Assembly: GCF_006538885.1 (NCBI RefSeq)
Contig: NZ_BJLY01000001.1
Coordinates: 1-64,000, forward strand
DNA from: Gluconobacter roseus NBRC 3990
Lineage (GTDB): Bacteria > Pseudomonadota > Alphaproteobacteria > Acetobacterales > Acetobacteraceae
DNA: 64,000 nt
Reading direction: 5' to 3'
Part shown: one piece after another, positions 57,182-64,000 of the stretch
Position numbering within the stretch: the stretch's first letter is position 1
How the letters are laid out: the number at the start of each line of letters is the position of its first letter
The notes under the pieces: model-generated
What the model saw: only the letters and a program-made list of their open reading frames with translations
Told to the model about the DNA's origin: nothing
Databases searched by the model: none
Translations under genes and position numbers: made by a program

Positions 57182-57688
57182 TCAATGATCCATCCATGTT
57201 GAAAGGAAGACCAGCGCCTTTGCGATATGTTTTTCAACACTGCTTTCACTGATTGCCAGTGATTTCGCAATATGGCTGTACTTCATTTTTTCAACACGGT
57301 TCATCAGAAAGATCTGACGGGTCCTGTCCGGAAGCTGTTCGCAGCCCGCACGGAAATGCGCCAGTTTCTGGCTCGATTCATAAATCTCTTCCTGCGATGG
57401 CGCAGGATCCGGGGTCTCGAGGAGTGTCTCGAACCCTTCCGCCGCCTGCACGCATCCCTGCTGTTCGCGACGGATCGCATTGAGCGAGGAATTGATGGCG
57501 CTGCGGGTGATATAGGCGTCCTGATGCTGCACGCTGCCTTCGGGCCGCTCGAAATAATTCACGAGTGCATTCTGAAGGTGATCATCCGCATCCTCCCGGC
57601 GGGTCCGGGAACGCACCCTGCGATAAAGACGCAACCATTCCTGCTGACAGCGCATCCATGTTCCCGTTTCTGGACGTTTTCGAATCAC
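57182..57688 (-). CDS. ECF sigma factor, FecI-like
   Basis: A 168-residue extracytoplasmic-function sigma factor. Region 2 covers about 10-75 (DADDHLQNALVNYFE) and region 4 about 105-165 (LPDRTRQIFLMNRVEKMKYS, SESSVEKHIAKALVFL). The ORF starts at GTG 57688; an ATG at 57655 (MRCQQEWLRLYRR) is possible and better placed relative to region 2. It drives the receptor operon in related systems. First gene of the fecIRA-type operon. Confidence 0.9.
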   Translation of the reverse strand: MIRKRPETGTWMRCQQEWLRLYRRVRSRTRREDADDHLQNALVNYFERPEGSVQHQDAYITRSAINSSLNAIRREQQGCVQAAEGFETLLETPDPAPSQEEIYESSQKLAHFRAGCEQLPDRTRQIFLMNRVEKMKYSHIAKSLAISESSVEKHIAKALVFLSTWMDH

Positions 57689-57845
57689 CGCCGCGCCGGG
57701 GCGTTTTCCGGGCGATGGCGGACAAGCGTTTAGGGAATTCGCACGCTCTCATTCGTGACAGTTTCATGAAATGCCGCTTCGGGGTGTGGGCAAAACCCTC
57801 TTCCATGTGTCCACACAATGGAGGGCGTGTGTCCCAAGACCTCTG

Positions 57846-57875
57846 AGAGCCCGGTTCCGCTGTGAACCGGGCTCT
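57846..57875. promoter_or_regulatory. 12-bp perfect hairpin in the phoD leader
   Basis: AGAGCCCGGTTC (57846-57857) and its exact complement (57864-57875) flank a 6-nt loop and end 18 bp before the phoD ATG. No T run follows on the plus strand, so it is not a classical terminator; it may affect phoD translation or be the end structure of some transcript. The ribosome-binding GGAAAG starts directly after it. Confidence 0.45.
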
Positions 57876-57893
57876 GTTGGAAAGAAGTGCTGC

Positions 57894-59492
57894 ATGGTGT
57901 TCATGAAACGTAGAAGCCTGCTGACCGGCCTTGGCGCGGGTCTCCTCCTGTCCACGCGCGTCCGCGCCCTGCGGGCCGCCGTTCCGCGCGATCTGGAAAA
58001 GAATCCGAGCTTCAAGACGTCTCCATTCCAGCTCGGCGTGGCATCCGGTGATCCTGCGTCCGACGGGCTGGTGCTCTGGACGCGACTGGCCCCGAACCCG
58101 CTGGAAGAAGCAGGAGGCATGGAAGTTCTCAAGCCGGTTCTGGTGGATTGGGAGGTCAGCGAGGACGAGAGTTTCTCGAAACCCGTGCAGAGCGGACAGA
58201 CACTGGCCCATCCCGAGCTTGGCCATTCGGTTCATGTCGAGGTGGCGGGTCTGAAGCCGGACTGCCCGTACTGGTATCGCTTCCATATCGCAGGCTATGC
58301 GAGCGCCGTCGGCCGGGGCCGCACGCTCCCGCTGCCGGGTGCGCCGCTGTCGCGCGTGCGCTTTGCTGCGGCGGGCTGCCAGCATTACGAATATGGCTAC
58401 TACACCGCCTGGCGCGCCATCGCGAACGAGCCGATCGACTTCGTGTTCCACTATGGCGATTACATTTACGAAGGCCCGGACAGCGGCGATCATCTGCGCG
58501 AGATCGACGGTCACAAGGCCCATGTCCTGCGTCGCCATGTCGGGCCGGAATGTTATTCTCTGGACGAATATCGTCGCCGTTATGCCCAGTATAAAATGGA
58601 CCCGGATCTTCAGGCCGCCCATGCGGCGACGTCCTGGATCGTCAGCTTTGACGACCACGAGATCGACAACAACTGGGCCGGAGACACAGATCAGGACAGC
58701 ACGCTGCCGGAGATTTTCCGGCTGCGCCGGGCTTCGGGGCTGCAGGCCTATTACGAGAACATGCCGCTGCGGGCGACGTCCATTCCCGATGGCAGCCACA
58801 TGCAGCTTTATCGCAGCTTCCGCTTTGGCGACCTGATGAACATGTTCGTGCTGGATACGCGTCAGTATCGCAGCGATCAGGCCTATGGCGACACGAATGC
58901 GGCGCAGGGTAAGGACGTCTGGTCGCCCGAGCGCACCATGATGGGCGCGCAGCAGGAGCAATGGCTGTTTGATGGTCTGGGCCGGTCGGATGCGAAGTGG
59001 AACCTGCTGGCGCATCAGGTGATGATCATGGATCTGGCGCATCGCAAATCCGCCCATGCCGAACTGACTTACAGCATGGATCAGTGGTCGGGCTATCTCT
59101 ACAGCCGCAAGCGCCTGCTGGATTTCATCGGCACGCACTGCCCGGGAAATGTGGTCAACGTGACCGGAGACGCGCACCGGCATTTCGCCGGGGATCTGGT
59201 GGTCGAGCCAGGGCGGGGCAAGCCGGTCTCGGTCGAGTTCCTGGCGACGTCCATTTCATCCGGCGCGGACGGGCTGGGCGATAATGATCATTTCAGCCGG
59301 ATTGCCCGGAGCGAAAACCCGCATCTGAAGGCCACGACCGATAAACGCGGTTATGTGCTGTGCGATGTGGGGCCGGATGTGTGGCATGCCGATCTGAAGA
59401 TCATCGACCGTGTCATGGTGCGCGATGGCGCGCTGTCGACTTATGCCAGCTTCGCCGTCGAGCGTGGCAATCCGGGCCTTCAGAAAGCCTGA
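57894..59492 (+). CDS. phoD: Alkaline phosphatase D, Tat-exported
   Basis: A 532-residue periplasmic or secreted phosphodiesterase/phosphatase of the PhoD family, which releases phosphate from organic esters and uses Ca/Fe. Twin-arginine signal MKRRSLLTGLGAGLLL at the start; an N-terminal Ig-like domain (about 35-140, GVASGDPASDGLVLWTRL) and the catalytic metallophosphatase domain with AAGCQHYEYGYYTAWRAI, FHYGDYIYEG, SFDDHEIDNNWAGD and NVTGDAHRHF (metal ligands). The ORF runs back to 57771, but the ATG at 57894 is chosen because of the Tat signal and GGAAAG upstream. Single gene, divergent from the ECF sigma factor. Confidence 0.93.
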   Translation: MVFMKRRSLLTGLGAGLLLSTRVRALRAAVPRDLEKNPSFKTSPFQLGVASGDPASDGLVLWTRLAPNPLEEAGGMEVLKPVLVDWEVSEDESFSKPVQSGQTLAHPELGHSVHVEVAGLKPDCPYWYRFHIAGYASAVGRGRTLPLPGAPLSRVRFAAAGCQHYEYGYYTAWRAIANEPIDFVFHYGDYIYEGPDSGDHLREIDGHKAHVLRRHVGPECYSLDEYRRRYAQYKMDPDLQAAHAATSWIVSFDDHEIDNNWAGDTDQDSTLPEIFRLRRASGLQAYYENMPLRATSIPDGSHMQLYRSFRFGDLMNMFVLDTRQYRSDQAYGDTNAAQGKDVWSPERTMMGAQQEQWLFDGLGRSDAKWNLLAHQVMIMDLAHRKSAHAELTYSMDQWSGYLYSRKRLLDFIGTHCPGNVVNVTGDAHRHFAGDLVVEPGRGKPVSVEFLATSISSGADGLGDNDHFSRIARSENPHLKATTDKRGYVLCDVGPDVWHADLKIIDRVMVRDGALSTYASFAVERGNPGLQKA

Positions 59493-59510
59493 GGCCTGGA
59501 GGGGGCTGTC

Positions 59511-59702
59511 CTAGTGGCAGCCGCCCTTGCCGGAGCGGTCACAGCCCGTGCATCCGCCGCAGCCCTTTCCGATTGTGGGTTGCGGCGCAGGAGCGAAGCC
59601 CACGGCCGTGCGCAGGCGGCCCCAGCCCTGGGGGAAGAGACGCGCATACCAGTAAATTGCGGCTGCGCAGACGATCAGCAGGGCAACAGCAAGTTCGATC
59701 AT
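59511..59702 (-). CDS. FeoB-associated Cys-rich membrane protein
   Basis: A 63-residue protein: one N-terminal transmembrane helix (IELAVALLIVCAAAIYWYA), then a basic stretch and a C-terminal GCGGCTGCDRSGKGGCH, with five Cys. The pattern (helix plus short Cys-rich tail) is that of the small proteins often encoded directly after feoB. Its ATG overlaps the FeoB stop by 1 nt (TGATG), so they are coupled. The Cys cluster may bind iron or an Fe-S cluster in ferrous uptake control. Confidence 0.8.
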   Translation of the reverse strand: MIELAVALLIVCAAAIYWYARLFPQGWGRLRTAVGFAPAPQPTIGKGCGGCTGCDRSGKGGCH

Positions 59703-61570
59703 CAGGGAACTCCCGTAATGGCGCGAGTGATGTGATAGGTCAGGAACGCCGCCAGATAGGCCAGTCCGAACAGATACGCCGCAGCCCATAGAACGGTTTT
59801 GATCGATCCGGTTTCCCGCCGCATGACAGCCAGCGTGGAAATGCATTGCGGCGCATAGACATACCAGGCCAGCAGCGAAAACGCGGTGGCCATGCTCCAC
59901 TGTGTCGAGAGCAGCGGCAGGAGCTTGTCGGCCGCGCCATCATCCGTGGCCCCGATGGCATAGACGGTCGCCAGTGCACTGACGGCCACCTCACGCGCTG
60001 CAAGACCGGGGATCAGCGAGACGCAGATCTGCCAGTTGAAACCGATGGGCGCGAACACCCACTGCATCACATGACCGATGCGCCCGGCCAGACTGTAATC
60101 GATGGCCGCACCCGGAGCGCCCGCAGGCGGTAACGGGAAGCTCGACAGCGCCCAGAGCAGCACGTTCAGTGAGACGATGATCGTCCCCACGCGGGAGAGG
60201 AACATCACCGCGCGCTGCCACAGGCCGAGTGCCAGGCTCTTGAGGTTCGGGCGGCGATAGGGCGGCAGTTCGAGCAGCAGCGGATGCTCTTCGGATTTCA
60301 CGCCGCGTGTCATCACACGGGCCGCGATCACGCCGCTGACGATGGCCACAGCATAGAGCCCGAACAGGACCAGCCCCTGAAGCCCGAAAATCCCCAGCAC
60401 GGTCCGATGGGGCACGAACGCCCCGATCAGCAGCGTATAGACCGGCAGACGCGCCGAACATGTCATGAGCGGCGCGATCAGGATCGTGACCAGACGGTCT
60501 CGCGGGTTCTGGATGGTCCGGGCCGCCATGATGCCCGGAATGGCGCAGGCGAAGCTCGATAGCAGGGGAATGAAGGACCGGCCGCTCAGCCCAGCCAGTG
60601 CCATCAGTCGGTCCAGCAGGAACGCGGCACGGGGCAGATAGCCGGATTCCTCAAGAGCCAGAATCCACAGGAACAGAATGAGGATCTGCGGCAGGAACAC
60701 GATGACTGTGCCTGCGCCCGCGATTACGCCATCCGCCAGCAGGCTGTGCAGGATGCCATCCGGCAGGGGCTTGAGGACGATCTGCCCGAAAGTCGAAATC
60801 CCGCTGTCCAGCCCGTCCATGAGCGGCTGTGCCCAGGCGAAGACCGTCTGGAACATGATGAACAGCACGACCAGCAGAATGACCGGACCCCAGACAGGAT
60901 GCAGGAAAACACGGTCCAGCCGGTCAGTCAGGCGGTCCTTTCCGGTGGACGGATCGACGACATAAGCCGCCAGCAGGCGCCGCACTTCCATATGAAAGTC
61001 GATGCCTGCCGGAAGCGGTACCGGAGGGGCGGGAAGGGGCAGATCGAGTGCCTGAAGAAGCGGTATCACGCCCGCACGGTTCAGGCTCACGACCGGCACG
61101 ATTGGCATGCCCAGATCGGCCTGCAATCCGGCGACGTCGATCTTGAGGCCGTTGCGCCGGGCCTCATCCATCATGTTCAGTGCGACGATGACAGGCAGGC
61201 CAAGCTGCTTCAGTTCGAGCAGGAAGCGCAGATGCAGCCGCAGATTGGTGGCGGAAATGACGGCCACAAGCATCTGGGGCTGTGGTTCGCTCGGGTGACG
61301 GCCCAGACAGACGTCGCGTGTGACGTCCTCATCCGGGCTGGTCGAATCAAGGCTATAGGCGCCCGGCAGGTCCAGCACGCGGATCGCGCGGCCATTGGGC
61401 GTTGTGAAGAACCCTTCCTTGCGCTCGACCGTCACACCCGCATAGTTCGCGACCTTCTGCCGGCTTCCCGTCAGCTGGTTGAACAGGGACGTCTTGCCGC
61501 AGTTCGGATTTCCGACAAGGGCGATATGCAGGTTTGAAGCGGGTGTCTGCGCGGACGCTGTCGAACTCAT
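59702..61570 (-). CDS. feoB: Ferrous iron transporter B
   Basis: A 622-residue inner-membrane Fe(II) transporter. N-terminal G-protein domain: G1 GNPNCGKTSLF (about 20-30), G2 NYAGVTVE, G3 DLPGAYSL, G4 NMMD near 151. Membrane domain from about 215 with gate segments and the typical PLLSSFACAIPGIMAARTI and LIAPLMTCSARLPVYTLLIG motifs. It is at the short end of the family size range, lacking a long linker. The upstream neighbour is feoA (5 bp away). Confidence 0.95.
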   Translation of the reverse strand: MSSTASAQTPASNLHIALVGNPNCGKTSLFNQLTGSRQKVANYAGVTVERKEGFFTTPNGRAIRVLDLPGAYSLDSTSPDEDVTRDVCLGRHPSEPQPQMLVAVISATNLRLHLRFLLELKQLGLPVIVALNMMDEARRNGLKIDVAGLQADLGMPIVPVVSLNRAGVIPLLQALDLPLPAPPVPLPAGIDFHMEVRRLLAAYVVDPSTGKDRLTDRLDRVFLHPVWGPVILLVVLFIMFQTVFAWAQPLMDGLDSGISTFGQIVLKPLPDGILHSLLADGVIAGAGTVIVFLPQILILFLWILALEESGYLPRAAFLLDRLMALAGLSGRSFIPLLSSFACAIPGIMAARTIQNPRDRLVTILIAPLMTCSARLPVYTLLIGAFVPHRTVLGIFGLQGLVLFGLYAVAIVSGVIAARVMTRGVKSEEHPLLLELPPYRRPNLKSLALGLWQRAVMFLSRVGTIIVSLNVLLWALSSFPLPPAGAPGAAIDYSLAGRIGHVMQWVFAPIGFNWQICVSLIPGLAAREVAVSALATVYAIGATDDGAADKLLPLLSTQWSMATAFSLLAWYVYAPQCISTLAVMRRETGSIKTVLWAAAYLFGLAYLAAFLTYHITRAITGVP

Positions 61571-61575
61571 GGAGG

Positions 61576-61818
61576 TCAGGAAACAGCCCGCAGACCCACG
61601 CGGGCGGCTTCACCACGGCGCAGGGCAAAGCGCGACGTCCCCAGACGTACGGCAATCGGATCCCTGCCCATGGGTCCGGTCGCGACCACCTGCACGGCTT
61701 CACCGGGCACGAAGCCCAGCTCTCCCAGACGTGTGGCAATCGGGTCCAGGGGCGCACGCTGTTCGATCTTCTCGATCACGGCGTGTCCGCCCTTGGGCAG
61801 TGTATCCAGATACAACAT
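61576..61818 (-). CDS. feoA: Ferrous iron transport protein A
   Basis: An 80-residue SH3-like cytoplasmic protein from the ATG at 61818 (MLYLDTLPKGG); the frame is open to 61884 (102 residues). The shorter form matches the usual FeoA length and begins at the conserved LxxLxxGxxA pattern. Core motif RLGELGFVPGEAVQVVATGPMG, then DPIAVRLG, RRGEAARV: the ferrous transport protein A fold. It interacts with FeoB's G domain in the family. A Fur-like box lies about 90 bp upstream of this start. Confidence 0.85.
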   Translation of the reverse strand: MLYLDTLPKGGHAVIEKIEQRAPLDPIATRLGELGFVPGEAVQVVATGPMGRDPIAVRLGTSRFALRRGEAARVGLRAVS

Positions 61819-61906
61819 CAGTTCCGTACCCCGGTGAATGTGGCGGCGGCTTATAGCCCCGACCTTCATCCTAGATAGGCGCATCCTGTCCGTCCGGGAA
61901 GGGGAG

Positions 61907-61924
61907 TGAGAATGATTTGCATCA
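61907..61924. promoter_or_regulatory. putative Fur box upstream of feoAB
   Basis: TGAGAATGATTTGCATCA on the plus strand, in front of feoA on the minus strand. It agrees with the site before the siderophore receptor (42550-42568) in 16 of 18 positions by eye, both fitting a Fur-type inverted repeat. The feo operon should then be repressed in iron-replete cells. Confidence 0.6.
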
Positions 61925-62225
61925 AGACCTGTTCGCAGACAGGCAAATTGCCGGTTTTATAATAAATTTTATGAAATTGCCCGCTGGCGCGGCTGGCATA
62001 TCGTGATCCGCCCGGAGCAAAAGGAAAGCCTCGTCCATTTGCCCGGAAACAGGCTACGCTTTTCCAGCCGGGACTCGACTTTTTTCCGATCCCGAAACAC
62101 GGCTTCGTCTTGTCAGACTGGAAATTCCCGGCGCAGGGGGGCATACACCGGCCTGTGGGCGCCGGATGGGCGAGCATGGACCCATGATGTTACGTTCGGA
62201 TGTCTGGCAGAAGGCGGATCCTGTA

Positions 62226-62567
62226 ATGGCACTATCCCAGAAAGAACATGCAGCAGATATCTGCGAGAGTTGCGCACCGGTGGACGATGATGGCCGCCGT
62301 GTCGAACAGCCCCGCAAAAAGGCCCTGACGAACCGCGTCCGCCGGATCGAGGGGCAGGTTGGCGGTGTTCTTAACATGATCGAGAACGACCGCTACTGCG
62401 TCGATATCCTGACCCAGATTTCCGCCATCAAATCGGCGCTGGATGGCGTGTCCATCCAGATCCTGTCCTCCCACGCCAATGGCTGCGTGCGTCGGGCGGT
62501 GCAGGACGACGGGGGAGAAGACGCGATCGACGAGCTTCTCCAGGTCGTCCGCCGGATGATGCGCTGA
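62226..62567 (+). CDS. CsoR/RcnR-family metal-sensing repressor (Cu(I)-type)
   Basis: A 113-residue all-helical DNA-binding repressor from the ATG at 62226 (MALSQKEHAA); the frame is open to 62166, so up to 20 more residues are possible. The core starts KKALTNRVRRIEGQVGGVLNM. The Cu(I) ligand triad is present with the spacing of M. tuberculosis CsoR: Cys in RYCVDI, His 25 residues later in SSHANG and Cys 4 residues after that. This argues for copper sensing. It is divergent or convergent to nothing close except the Met-rich protein and copper genes on the other strand, 13 bp beyond its end, so it likely controls them. Confidence 0.87.
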   Translation: MALSQKEHAADICESCAPVDDDGRRVEQPRKKALTNRVRRIEGQVGGVLNMIENDRYCVDILTQISAIKSALDGVSIQILSSHANGCVRRAVQDDGGEDAIDELLQVVRRMMR

Positions 62568-62580
62568 AAAATCTGCGCGA

Positions 62581-62898
62581 TCAGCGGTCCAGTGTTTCGC
62601 TCGGGGCGGCTTTATCCGCCATGCCCATATCCATTTTCTGACAGGCGGCGCGCTGCTGCTTCATTTTCGGCGTCAGCGGGTTCTTCTGCTTGCTGAGAGT
62701 CTCAAGCTGCTCACACAGCGCCATCTGCTGATCCATGTTCAGTCCGGTCATCGGGTCCTGTGTTTTGGCTGACGGCATAGTCATGGTGCTGTTGCCGCTC
62801 ATATCCATGTGACTCATGTCCATGCCGGGCATGGATGGATCGGCGTAGGCTGCGGCAGTTGTGAAAAGGATGCTCAGTGCGAGGAAGGTCTTGCGCAT
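62581..62898 (-). CDS. Met-rich periplasmic copper-binding candidate
   Basis: A 105-residue protein with a signal peptide (MRKTFLALSILFTTAAAYA). The mature region is Met/His/Asp-rich (MPGMDMSHMDMSG, then TMTMPSAK), a pattern that binds Cu(I)/Cu(II) in periplasmic copper carriers; two Cys (CEQLETL and ACQKMDMGM) may form a disulfide or add ligands. No exact family is claimed. It follows copB by 45 bp on the same strand, so it is likely in the copper operon. Confidence 0.7.
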   Translation of the reverse strand: MRKTFLALSILFTTAAAYADPSMPGMDMSHMDMSGNSTMTMPSAKTQDPMTGLNMDQQMALCEQLETLSKQKNPLTPKMKQQRAACQKMDMGMADKAAPSETLDR

Positions 62899-62942
62899 GA
62901 TGTCGGCCTTTCGGTGTGTTCGTTGTGATTGGACAGGGATGA

Positions 62943-63716
62943 TCAGAACCAGCTTCGGACGCCGAGGCTGAAGCGGACGGAGCCGGTGTCGTCGTGCTGG
63001 TCATGGGCGATCCGGCGGGCCTGGGTGAGATATCCGGAGTAGGTCACGGCCACGTAGGGCGCGAACTTCCGCCAGAGTTCGTATCGCAGGCGCAGACCGG
63101 CATCGACATCCGACAGACCGGCGCCAGCCTGCCGTCCCGCGTCGGATTTTGTGTAGAAATTGAACTCGGCCTGCGGCTGAAGGATCAGGCGGTTGGTCAG
63201 CAGGAAGTCGTAAGACCCCTCGATGCGGGCGGCGAAACGCCCGCGATCGCTGACATAGGCCGTGGCCCCGAACTCGAATTCGTACAGCGCCAGACCTTCA
63301 ATCCCGAATGCGCCCCAGGTGCGGGTTGGACCGTCATCGAGGTCCATCCGCACGCCGCCCTGAAGATTCCAGTAGGGCGAGATGGAGCGCGTATAGAGGA
63401 GTTCATGGTCGCCATCGCTCAGGCGGCCTTTTTCGAGCGTGCCTTCGGATTTGAGCCAGATCTTGTTGTAGTCCCCGCCGAACCAGGCTTCGCCATCCCA
63501 GCGGAAATCGGTGCCGCCGGGCGCATAACGGCCTTCAAGCTGGTTGAAGATGCCGTGCAGCCAGGTGCCCTGATCCATGGCGGGTTTGATGTTGCCGATA
63601 TAGACGACCGGGGTTGCCTCCGGCGCATCGGCGGCGTGATAGGTTGGCTGATCGGCGCGGGCCGTGCCGGACAGAGCTGCGAGGGCCAGAACCGTGAGGG
63701 AAAGGGCGTGTTTCAT
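62943..63716 (-). CDS. copB: Copper resistance outer-membrane protein B
   Basis: A 257-residue protein (ATG 63716) with a signal peptide (MKHALSLTVLALAALSGTARA). It contains the CopB core: DFRWDGEAWFGGDYNKIWLKSEG, YWNLQGGVRMDLDDGPTRTW in sense, repeated beta strands, and a terminal Phe (SLGVRSWF), as for outer-membrane barrels. CopB helps move or sequester copper with CopA. The ATG overlaps the copA stop (ATGA), so they are coupled. Confidence 0.92.
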   Translation of the reverse strand: MKHALSLTVLALAALSGTARADQPTYHAADAPEATPVVYIGNIKPAMDQGTWLHGIFNQLEGRYAPGGTDFRWDGEAWFGGDYNKIWLKSEGTLEKGRLSDGDHELLYTRSISPYWNLQGGVRMDLDDGPTRTWGAFGIEGLALYEFEFGATAYVSDRGRFAARIEGSYDFLLTNRLILQPQAEFNFYTKSDAGRQAGAGLSDVDAGLRLRYELWRKFAPYVAVTYSGYLTQARRIAHDQHDDTGSVRFSLGVRSWF

Positions 63717-64000
63717 GCCACGATCACCGTGCGGAACATGCCCAGATCCATGTGATACATCAGGTGGCAGTGATACGCCCACATGCCGGGGGTATCGGCC
63801 GTCACCAGATAGCTCAGCTTCGAGCCTGGCTGGGAAATGATGGTGTGCTTGTAGGGGCGGTAGTCGCCCTGGCCGTTTTCCAGCTCGCTCCACAGACCGT
63901 GCAGATGGATCGGGTGTTCCATCATGGTGTCGTTGATGAGCGTGAAGCGCACGCGCTCGCCGAGCTTGAGACGGATCGGGCCGGATTCCGAGAATTTCCG
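63713..64000 (-). CDS. copA: CopA multicopper oxidase, 3' end (partial)
   Basis: Only the last 95 or so codons are in the window; the frame is open to the right edge. It contains LKLGERVRFTLINDTMMEHP, the HPIHLHG copper-ligand motif, and the C-terminal HCHLMYHMDLGMF cluster: T1/T3 copper ligands of CopA-type periplasmic multicopper oxidases that oxidise Cu(I). The end overlaps the start of copB by 4 nt. Confidence 0.93.
   Translation of the reverse strand, partial: RKFSESGPIRLKLGERVRFTLINDTMMEHPIHLHGLWSELENGQGDYRPYKHTIISQPGSKLSYLVTADTPGMWAYHCHLMYHMDLGMFRTVIVA

Noticed and set aside
57582-59183. 533-codon open frame on the minus strand
   Set aside because: Antisense to phoD; Arg/His/Gln-rich shadow of a GC-rich gene without domains, and it also overlaps the FecI gene region.

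Overview
The window is a chromosomal segment of an acetic acid bacterium (Acetobacteraceae). The evidence is a hopanoid C-3 methylase (hpnR), several TonB-dependent receptors, a membrane-exported molybdenum hydroxylase subunit, and IS5-type transposase relics of the kind common in Gluconobacter, Komagataeibacter and Acetobacter. The genus cannot be fixed from the sequence alone. Most genes are moderately GC-rich. An AT-rich, IS-riddled island lies at about 24.3-34.8 kb. No rRNA, tRNA or CRISPR array was seen.

Layout. 0.4-7.8 kb (minus strand): SDR oxidoreductase, beta-propeller lipoprotein, TonB receptor, and a molybdopterin hydroxylase large subunit with a DUF1636 protein. 8.0-19.8 kb: a guanidine-degradation locus. 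Two back-to-back guanidine-I (ykkC) riboswitches lie in one intergenic region. The minus-strand one precedes an APC permease, two DUF1989 proteins (carboxyguanidine deiminase subunits by homology), allophanate hydrolase, then a LuxR-type regulator with a degenerate receiver and a TPR-sulfotransferase. The plus-strand one precedes a short leader ORF that overlaps the start of the biotin-dependent carboxylase. Together these give guanidine to carboxyguanidine to allophanate to ammonia plus CO2. 20-24.3 kb: sterol-desaturase-like hydroxylase, two small unknown proteins, a decayed flavin monooxygenase and an EamA transporter.

24.3-34.8 kb: accessory island with at least seven relics of three IS5-type transposase lineages, two AT-rich glycosyltransferase genes (one apparently frameshifted at an A9 tract) and a 753-residue exported protein with a phage-tail-like C-terminus. 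35-38.9 kb: overlapping operon of a BadF-type sugar kinase, FucP-type sugar transporter and BASS-type permease, then a small membrane protein. 38.9-42.4 kb: MFS and FUSC exporters. 42.5-47.1 kb: siderophore receptor operon (receptor, small membrane protein, PepSY reductase-like protein, DUF3325-like protein) with a Fur-like box.

47-53 kb: diguanylate cyclase, second BASS transporter, SF1 helicase, a thiopurine methyltransferase gene interrupted by an amber codon, and hpnR. 53.4-57.7 kb: FecI-FecR-FecA-type trans-envelope iron signalling cassette. 57.9-64 kb: PhoD phosphatase, feoAB plus a Cys-rich FeoB partner with a Fur-like box, CsoR-type copper sensor, a Met-rich periplasmic protein, copB and the 3' end of copA. 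Metal (Fe, Cu) homeostasis dominates the right half; guanidine nitrogen salvage is the most distinctive unit of the left half.
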